The translations under genes were made by a program, and so were the position numbers. A stretch of DNA of 12,088 nt from Falsiroseomonas sp044341625 (GTDB lineage Bacteria > Pseudomonadota > Alphaproteobacteria > Acetobacterales > Acetobacteraceae): assembly GCA_044341625.1 (NCBI GenBank), contig JBIIRI010000106.1:1-12088 (forward strand). The letters are read 5' to 3'. The notes under the pieces are model-generated. The model made no database searches. It was not told where the DNA came from and saw only the letters and a list, made by a program, of their open reading frames with translations. Of the stretch, positions 6,762 to 12,088 are shown in pieces (positions within the stretch are counted from its first letter, which is position 1; each line of letters starts with the position of its first letter).

Positions 6762-8180
6762 ATGGCTGACGGCCCGGCCCGGGTCCTCCTGGTGGAGGAC
6801 ACCGCCTCCCTCGCGGCGGTCTATACGGAATATCTGCGCGCCGCCGGCCATGTCGCGGAACATGCCCGCAACGCCGAGGAAGCGCTGCGCCTGGCCCGCG
6901 CCAACCCGCCCGATGCCGTGCTGCTGGATGTCCGGCTGCCGGATGGCGACGGGCTGTCCGTGCTGCGCGCGCTGCGGCGGGACAATTCGGATGCGGCCGT
7001 GGTGATCATGACCGCCCATGGCTCCGTCGCCACGGCGGTGGAAGCGATGCGCGCCGGCGCCTCGGACTTCCTCGTGAAGCCCTTCGCGGCGGAACGGTTG
7101 GCGGTGACGCTGGCCAATGCGCTGGAACGCGCGGCGCTGAAGCGCGAAGTGCGGGACCTGACGGCGGGGCGGCCGCGCAACGGCTTCCAGGGCTTCGTTG
7201 GTGCTGCCCCCGCGATGCAGGCCGTCTACCGCGTGCTGGAGACAGCGGCGCACTCCCGCGCCACGGTCTTCATCACCGGCGAAAGCGGCACCGGCAAGGA
7301 ATTGGCGGCGGAGGCCGTCCACAAGCTCTCCCCGCGCCATGCCGGGCCCTTCATCCCGATCAACTGCGCCGCCATCCCAAAGGACCTGATCGAAAGCGAG
7401 ATCTTCGGCCATGTGCGCGGCGCCTTCACCGGCGCGGTCGCCGACCGGATCGGTGCGGCGCAGGCGGCCGATGGCGGCACGCTGTTCCTCGACGAACTCT
7501 GCGAGATGGATCTCTCGCTGCAGGGCAAGCTGCTGCGCTTCATCCAATCCGGCACCTTCCAGCCGGTCGGCAGCACCCAGACGCGTCGCACCGATGTCCG
7601 CTTCGTCTGCGCTACCAACCGCGACCCGCTGGAGGAGGTGAAGGCCGGCCGCTTCCGTGAGGATCTGTACTACCGCCTGCATGTCGTGCCTGTCCGCCTG
7701 CCGCCGCTGCGCGAACGCGGGGAGGATGTGATCGCGATCGCCGAGGCGATGCTGGCCCGCGCCGCGGCGGAGGAAGGGCGCCGCTTCCTCGGCTTCTCGG
7801 CCGATGCCAAGGCGGCGCTCGCGGCGCATCGCTGGCCGGGCAATGTGCGGGAGCTGGAGAATGCGGTCCGCACCGCCGTGGTGCTGCATGACGGGGAACG
7901 GGTGGAGGCGCATATGCTGCCGCTGCGCGCCGTCCCGCTGCCCCAGCCCGCCGCGTCGCCCGCTGCACCGGCCGCGCCTGCCATCGCCCCGCGCGCCACG
8001 GCGCCAGCGCCCGGTGACGCCGCGCGGCTGATCCGGCCGCTGGCCGATCTGGAACGGGAGGCGATCGAGCGCGCGGTGGAGATCTGCGAGGGCAACATCC
8101 CGAAGGCCGCCGCGCATCTCGGCATCAGCCCCTCCACGCTCTATCGCAAGCGCGCGGCCTGGGGCGCGGCGGCGGAATAG
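6762..8180 (+). CDS. Sigma-54-dependent response regulator, LuxO-like (NtrC family)
   Basis: The 472-residue protein is a cytoplasmic activator of sigma-54 promoters. A receiver domain (about residues 6-120) has acidic E12-D13, phosphoacceptor D56 (LLDVRLPDGDG), T84 and K106. The AAA+ domain (about 155-385) has Walker A GESGTGKE at 173-180, the sigma-54 contact loop GAFTGA at 220-225, and Walker B LFLDEL with D244-E245. An Ala/Pro-rich linker leads to a Fis-type helix-turn-helix, NIPKAAAHLGISPSTLYRK, at about 445-463. LFLDELCEMDLSLQ and the stretch around RFVCATNRDP look much more like LuxO of vibrios than NtrC or DctD; this comparison is from memory. The ATG at 6762 lies 23 bases after msrP with no clear Shine-Dalgarno, so coupling to msrP is possible. 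The gene ends 10 bases from the convergent kinase gene. Confidence 0.92.
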   Translation: MADGPARVLLVEDTASLAAVYTEYLRAAGHVAEHARNAEEALRLARANPPDAVLLDVRLPDGDGLSVLRALRRDNSDAAVVIMTAHGSVATAVEAMRAGASDFLVKPFAAERLAVTLANALERAALKREVRDLTAGRPRNGFQGFVGAAPAMQAVYRVLETAAHSRATVFITGESGTGKELAAEAVHKLSPRHAGPFIPINCAAIPKDLIESEIFGHVRGAFTGAVADRIGAAQAADGGTLFLDELCEMDLSLQGKLLRFIQSGTFQPVGSTQTRRTDVRFVCATNRDPLEEVKAGRFREDLYYRLHVVPVRLPPLRERGEDVIAIAEAMLARAAAEEGRRFLGFSADAKAALAAHRWPGNVRELENAVRTAVVLHDGERVEAHMLPLRAVPLPQPAASPAAPAAPAIAPRATAPAPGDAARLIRPLADLEREAIERAVEICEGNIPKAAAHLGISPSTLYRKRAAWGAAAE

Positions 8181-8190
8181 GGCATCGGCT

Positions 8191-9933
8191 TCACGCCAAC
8201 GGCAGCCAGATGGAGGTGGCGGTGCCCTGGCCCGGGGTGCTCTCGACCTGGAAGGCACCGCCCGCCCGCGCGCAGAAGCCGCGCACCGTCGCCAGCCCCA
8301 GGCCGGTGCCGATGCCGGGCGGTTTGGTGGTGAAGAAGGGCTCGCCCAGCCGCTTCAGTGTCGCCGGATCCATCCCCGTTCCGCTGTCGCGCACCGTGGT
8401 GACGACATAGCGGCCGGGCCTGGGCCCGTCCGACGGTCCGCCCTCCGAAACCACGGCCTCCCGCGCCTCGATCCCCACCACGCCGCCCGCCGGCATCGCG
8501 TCCCGCGCATTGGCGGCGAGGTTGACCACCGCCGCCTCGAAGCCGGTCCGGTCGCCGCGCACGGGCGGCAGCGCATCGGCCAGGTTGGCGCTGACCTGCC
8601 AGGCGGGGCCAAGGGTGCGCGACAGCAACTCCAACAGCCCCCGCAGCGCGACCGCGATGTCCAGCTGGTTGTCCGGCGGATCCTCCGCCGCGCCGCCACG
8701 GGCGAAGACCAGCATCCCCTCCACCAGGCGGCCGCCGCGCTCCGCGACATCGGCCAGCAGTCGCGCGCAATGGCGCACCTCCGCGGCGTCATCGGCGTGG
8801 CGTTCCATGAGCCTTGCGGCGCTGTGGACCGCCTGGACGAGGTTCTTCAGGTCATGCGCCAGGCCCGCCGAGAGCAGGCCTAGCGACGCCGCGCGTCCCG
8901 CGCGCGCCAATTGCGTCTCGGCTTCCGCACGGCTCTCGGCGCGCTCGCGCTGCAGCCGGGCGCCGCGCTCGGCCAGTGCCGTCAACGCCAGCAGCAGCGC
9001 CATCGCCCCCATGCCGCCGATGAGGGGGGCGAGCATGCGCCACCGCCAGACCGCACTTAGCGTCGCGCCATCCACGCCATAGGCGATCACCGCCGGCCAT
9101 TCGCCGACCCGGCGCGCCACGGTGAAGCGGCGGCGTCCATCCAGCACCGACACGACCCAGGCCGCCCCCGGTCCGGATGTTACCAGGGCATCGAGCATCG
9201 TCGCGATGCGGGGCCTGAGGCTCGGCTCCGCCTCGTCACTCGTCGCGGGGTGCCGTGCCAGCACGGCGCCGTCTTCGCGGAACAGGGCGACGACGTCGTG
9301 CGGGTCCGCGGCGACCGAGGCATAGAACGCCTCCAGCGCATCGGGACTGAAGGAGGAGATGACGATCCCCCGGGCCTGTTCCTGTCCGGGCAGCGCGGGC
9401 ACGCGGCGGGCGACCGGGATGACCGGCCAACCCATCGGGCGTGAGGCGACGGGTTCGCCGAGCGCGTGGCCCGCATCGGGGTTGGCGAGCATCAGCACAT
9501 AATCGCGGTCGGACAGATCCGCCGGTCGAGCCGGGAACTCCCAGGACGCGCTGACGATCCGGAAGTCGCCATCGGTCACCAGCACGCCGTTGATCAGCGG
9601 CGCGCCAGAACCTGCCAGATCGGCGAGGAGCCTGTGGAAGCCGGCATCGTTCCGCAACTCCTCTGGCGCCCGCCCGGCGGCGTTGTGGGCGATGGCGGCC
9701 AGGATCGCCTCCTGCGTGGCGAAGCCGCGCAGCGCATTCTCCCGCAGCAGGTCCACGGTGCGCTCGATCCGGGCGGCGGCTTCGGCCTGGACCCGGTCCC
9801 AGGTCACGAAGCCGGCCGCGAGAACGGCCAGGACCGGCAGCAGGATGGCGGCGAAACGCAGCGCGCCGAAGCCGCGCGTGGCACGCGGCAAACCGCCAGG
9901 AACCTCGGGAAGGGGCAGGGGAGTCGGCTGCAC
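8191..9933 (-). CDS. Membrane sensor histidine kinase with periplasmic sensor region
   Basis: The 580-residue protein should sense an extracytoplasmic signal and phosphorylate a response regulator. TM1 lies at about residues 24-43. A periplasmic region of about 255 residues follows and looks like a double-Cache/PDC sensor by size and layout, as in DctB-type kinases. TM2 is at about 299-321. A short helical linker precedes the H box LSAGLAHDLKN with H360. The ATPase domain has N box VVNLAANARDAM (469-480), G1 DSGTGM (516-521), F box EPFFTTK and G2 GTGLGLA (542-548). No receiver domain is fused. The start is GTG at 9933, with only a weak AGGG upstream; no ATG lies before TM1. It converges on the LuxO-like regulator gene, a plausible partner. 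The ligand is unknown. Confidence 0.92.
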   Translation of the reverse strand: MQPTPLPLPEVPGGLPRATRGFGALRFAAILLPVLAVLAAGFVTWDRVQAEAAARIERTVDLLRENALRGFATQEAILAAIAHNAAGRAPEELRNDAGFHRLLADLAGSGAPLINGVLVTDGDFRIVSASWEFPARPADLSDRDYVLMLANPDAGHALGEPVASRPMGWPVIPVARRVPALPGQEQARGIVISSFSPDALEAFYASVAADPHDVVALFREDGAVLARHPATSDEAEPSLRPRIATMLDALVTSGPGAAWVVSVLDGRRRFTVARRVGEWPAVIAYGVDGATLSAVWRWRMLAPLIGGMGAMALLLALTALAERGARLQRERAESRAEAETQLARAGRAASLGLLSAGLAHDLKNLVQAVHSAARLMERHADDAAEVRHCARLLADVAERGGRLVEGMLVFARGGAAEDPPDNQLDIAVALRGLLELLSRTLGPAWQVSANLADALPPVRGDRTGFEAAVVNLAANARDAMPAGGVVGIEAREAVVSEGGPSDGPRPGRYVVTTVRDSGTGMDPATLKRLGEPFFTTKPPGIGTGLGLATVRGFCARAGGAFQVESTPGQGTATSIWLPLA

Positions 9934-9956
9934 CGCCCTGGGATGCCGGAAACCCT

Positions 9957-9978
9957 AAGGATGGTATACTAAACTATC
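9957..9978 (-). promoter_or_regulatory. A+T-rich patch upstream of the kinase gene, possible promoter
   Basis: The 56 bases between the NUDIX stop and the kinase start contain an A+T-rich patch that includes GGTATACTAAACTATCC and the palindrome GTATAC. Such a patch is rare in this DNA. It lies about 25-45 bases before the kinase GTG, where a -10 region could sit, giving the kinase its own promoter. No convincing -35 is visible on the minus strand. Confidence 0.35.
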
Positions 9979-9988
9979 CCGGCGCCGC

Positions 9989-10435
9989 TTATCCTGGGAA
10001 ACCGAACCGCCGCCGGGCGAGGGCGATCACCCGCAGCGCCTCCGGCCACAGCCCGAAGGCGGCCGGATCGGCGGAGGCGCACCAGGCCACCTCCGTCACA
10101 TCGCCGCCCGGGCGGGGCGTGCCGGCTTCCCAGCGGGCGACGTAGTCGATGATCGTGTAGTGGAAGCGCGGCCCTGCCCCGGCCTCACCGGGCGTGATGG
10201 CGTCCACCACCGCCAGCAGGTCGAGCGCGCCGACCTCGATGCCGGTTTCCTCCCGCAATTCGCGCCGCGCGCAATCCTCGGCCCGTTCGCCGATGCGCTG
10301 GGCGCCGCCGGGCAGGGACCATTCGCCCATGCGCGGGGGGCGGCCGCGGCGGATCAGCAACACATCCTCGCCCCGGAAGGCGAGCACGCCGATCCCGACC
10401 CAGGGGCGTGTGGGGTTCTCGCGCGGGTTGGTCAT
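9989..10435 (-). CDS. NUDIX hydrolase
   Basis: NUDIX enzymes hydrolyse nucleoside diphosphates linked to another group, such as oxidised dNTPs, ADP-ribose or NADH. The 148-residue product begins MTNPRENPTRPWVGIGVLAF. It contains a complete NUDIX box, GX5EX7REUXEEXGU, at residues 44-66 (G44, E50, R58-E59, E62-E63, G65), preceded by GEWSLPGG. The substrate cannot be told from the motif alone. The ATG at 10435 is chosen because the NUDIX fold begins soon after it; the open frame further upstream would overlap the DUF4340 gene. No good Shine-Dalgarno is visible. It lies 61 bases downstream of the DUF4340 gene on the same strand, so it may be co-transcribed with it, although a functional link is not evident. 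Confidence 0.92.
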   Translation of the reverse strand: MTNPRENPTRPWVGIGVLAFRGEDVLLIRRGRPPRMGEWSLPGGAQRIGERAEDCARRELREETGIEVGALDLLAVVDAITPGEAGAGPRFHYTIIDYVARWEAGTPRPGGDVTEVAWCASADPAAFGLWPEALRVIALARRRFGFPG

Positions 10436-10496
10436 GCGGGACGCGTTGGGGAGGGGGCGCGACCGCCAGCGCAGGACGCACGACCGAAAGTGCGCA

Positions 10497-11504
10497 TCAG
10501 TTGCGCGCCTGTTTCGCCAGATCCTCGATCCGCGGCAGGAAGGCTTTCTCCTTCCATTGGCCGACTTGGTAGGCCCAGCCGCGCCAGTGCGCATCCAGCC
10601 GCGCGGCTTCCTCATCGCCGGTGGCAGACAGGCGGACCCAAAGGTTCTCGCCTTCCTTCCGCGCCGCGATGGCGATGCGGAGATTGTCGGTCAGCTCGAA
10701 CGCCGCCTCGCCCAGCCACTCGCCCGGCATGTCGGCGGCGGCGCGGACTTCGAGGAAGGTGAGGAATTCGAAGCCCCGCGCCACCTCATCCAGGCTGATC
10801 TCATCCAGCTCCGGCGTCTCGGTCGGCTCGATCACCGCAAGCGGTCCCTCCAGCTCCCGGCCGCGGCGCAGCACCAGCGTGGCTTCGCCGGCGCGGTGGA
10901 TCTCGGCGGCGCGTACGCGGTCGCGCGGGATGTTGGCGATGTCGCGGTCGATCCAGAGGCTCGGATCGGCATCCAGCGGTAGCCTGCCCTCGGCCAGCCA
11001 GGCCTGGGCTTCGTTCGGGCGGCGGACATGGACGCTTTCGGGCACATTGCCCTGCACGCGCATCCGCCGCCGGCCGACGATGAGCTCCGCGATCGGCGCG
11101 CCATTCGCATCCAGCACCCGCAGCAGCGCCGAAGTCGCGCCCGGCCGCGTCGGGTCTTCGACGCCCAGGCGTTCCAGCATCTCGGGGTTGGCGGTGCGGG
11201 GTTCGATCAGCCGCAGCTCGGTCAGGCCCACCAGCACTTCCCGCACCCGTTCGGGGCGGGCGGGGTGGTCGGCGCGGTCCGGCAGCACCCAGGCGCCGCT
11301 GGCGGCGCGGCGGAGGACGAGCGTTCCGTCATGGCGCACCACCTCGATCCGCGCGGCATTCGCAAGGCGCGGCGCGAGGCCGGGGAAGGCGAGGGGGGAG
11401 GCGGAGTTGGGCGGGGGCTCGGTGCGGTCCGGCGTCAGCAGGATGACCGCGCCGGTGGTCGCCGCCGCCGCGCCGCCGAGCAGGATCAGGTTGCGCCGCT
11501 TCAT
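10497..11504 (-). CDS. DUF4340-family membrane-anchored protein
   Basis: The 335-residue product starts MKRRNLILLGGAAAATTGAV, a positively charged end followed by a single hydrophobic helix at about residues 5-23, so it is probably anchored with the bulk outside the cytoplasm. The rest is a repetitive mix of beta-strand-like segments (IEVVRHDGTLVLRRAASGAW and similar). This layout fits DUF4340, whose members sit next to GldG-type ABC-transporter genes; the molecular function is unknown. The ATG at 11504 is preceded by GGAGG about 8 bases upstream, which decides against the longer open frame. It lies 25 bases after the GldG-like gene on the same strand, so the two should be one operon. The family call rests on context and layout as well as sequence. 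Confidence 0.8.
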   Translation of the reverse strand: MKRRNLILLGGAAAATTGAVILLTPDRTEPPPNSASPLAFPGLAPRLANAARIEVVRHDGTLVLRRAASGAWVLPDRADHPARPERVREVLVGLTELRLIEPRTANPEMLERLGVEDPTRPGATSALLRVLDANGAPIAELIVGRRRMRVQGNVPESVHVRRPNEAQAWLAEGRLPLDADPSLWIDRDIANIPRDRVRAAEIHRAGEATLVLRRGRELEGPLAVIEPTETPELDEISLDEVARGFEFLTFLEVRAAADMPGEWLGEAAFELTDNLRIAIAARKEGENLWVRLSATGDEEAARLDAHWRGWAYQVGQWKEKAFLPRIEDLAKQARN

Positions 11505-11529
11505 GCCCGCGCCTCCGCCCAGATCTGTG

Positions 11530-12088
11530 TCATGAGCGCGCCTCCGCGCGCCGGCGAGCCCGGACGACGCCAAGGCCAATCGCGAAGATCGTCAGCAGCG
11601 CCGGCACCAGGGTGACGTTGATGACGCGCAGCAGCGTCTCCAGCCCCTCGATGTCGCGGCGGAGTTCGAGCTGCACCTGGCGCAGCTCGCCGCGCGTGCG
11701 GCGGATCTCGTCCCGCGCGCGGTCGATCTCCGCGCGCTGCTCGGCGGTGATGACGGCGCTGGACGGGGCCGCGCCTGGCGCATTGGCGCTGGGCCCCTGG
11801 CGCAATTCGCGGAGCCGCCGTTCGGTCGCCTCCAGCCTTTCCTGCAGGCCGCGTTCGGTCTGGCGGAACTGCGCCTCCGCGCTGCGGCGGATGTCGTCCA
11901 CCATGCCGAAGGGACGCAGCGATTCACCGCGGGACCGAAGGCCGACCAGCGCTTCCCCGCCGGCCATGCTGTCGGCCAGGTTCAGCACGAAGGCGCCGTT
12001 GTCGCTGAACGGCGTGGGCACCTGCTGGCCGAAGAACTCCTGCACCCGGACCCAGAAACGGTCCTCCAGTATGTCGGCGTCATTGGCG
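11530..12088 (-). CDS. GldG-like ABC-transporter auxiliary protein, C-terminal part (runs off right edge)
   Basis: The open frame enters from the right edge without a start and ends with TGA at 11532-11530, giving about 186 residues of the C-terminus. It reads ANDADILEDRFWVRVQEFFG, then TPFSDNGAFVLNLADSMAGG, which I recognise as the end of GldG/ABC_transp_aux proteins (the DRFW and DNGAFV-N-D segments). A charged, Arg/Glu/Gln-rich coiled-coil-like stretch follows (roughly 11660-11900), then a transmembrane helix (LVPALLTIFAIGLGV) and an RARRR tail. Family members pair with an ABC ATPase and a permease. In Bacteroidetes these serve gliding, but in proteobacteria the role is unknown. The partners should lie beyond the window. 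A GTG at 12045 is internal, not the true start. Confidence 0.85.
   Translation of the reverse strand, partial: ANDADILEDRFWVRVQEFFGQQVPTPFSDNGAFVLNLADSMAGGEALVGLRSRGESLRPFGMVDDIRRSAEAQFRQTERGLQERLEATERRLRELRQGPSANAPGAAPSSAVITAEQRAEIDRARDEIRRTRGELRQVQLELRRDIEGLETLLRVINVTLVPALLTIFAIGLGVVRARRRAEARS

Noticed and set aside
6702..8258. Long minus-strand open frame opposite the response regulator
   Set aside because: It is an antisense shadow of a clear regulator gene with intact motifs; its product is Arg/Gly/Asp-rich with no domain.
10436..10615. 60-residue N-terminal extension of the NUDIX protein
   Set aside because: It would overlap the DUF4340 coding sequence, is Arg/Ser-rich without domain character, and the NUDIX fold begins just after the ATG at 10435.

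Overview
The window looks like chromosomal DNA of a high-G+C alphaproteobacterium. The evidence is the very G+C-rich third codon positions on both strands, the core order ssb-gyrA-coaD-cyclophilin, and an SOS box of the alphaproteobacterial type (GTTC-N7-GTTC) between uvrA and ssb. Acetobacteraceae (Roseomonas-like) is my guess from general resemblance and was not tested. I see no insertion sequence, phage gene, CRISPR array or compositional break. Most of the window is ordinary core genome.

Left block (1-5497), DNA maintenance and housekeeping. The 5' end of uvrA (minus) diverges from ssb (plus) across a 252-base control region with a perfect SOS box. ssb is followed by a hairpin, then gyrA (TTG start), coaD (overlapping gyrA by 8 bases), a signal-bearing cyclophilin (ATGA overlap with coaD) and a second, cytoplasmic cyclophilin. 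The two cyclophilins are tandem paralogues that share long stretches of identical DNA. The plus-strand genes are tightly packed and probably form one or two transcription units.

Middle block (5498-9933). A tRNA-Lys(UUU) follows a hairpin. Next is msrP, the Tat-exported molybdenum subunit of periplasmic methionine sulfoxide reductase. No msrQ haem partner follows it. Instead, 23 bases downstream, there is a sigma-54-dependent response regulator that closely resembles LuxO of vibrios. A two-transmembrane histidine kinase with a large periplasmic sensor region converges on the regulator, with only 10 bases between the stop codons. The two may be a cognate pair in tail-to-tail arrangement.

Right block (9989-12088, all minus). 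In transcription order there is the C-terminal part of a GldG-like ABC-transporter auxiliary protein (running off the window), a membrane-anchored DUF4340 protein, and a NUDIX hydrolase; the kinase gene then follows on the same strand. GldG and DUF4340 proteins usually sit beside an ABC ATPase and permease, which would lie beyond the right edge.

Nothing here is convincingly a new type of system. The best leads are the LuxO-like regulator with its converging kinase beside msrP, the gene-conversion-like tracts in the cyclophilins, and the SOS control region.
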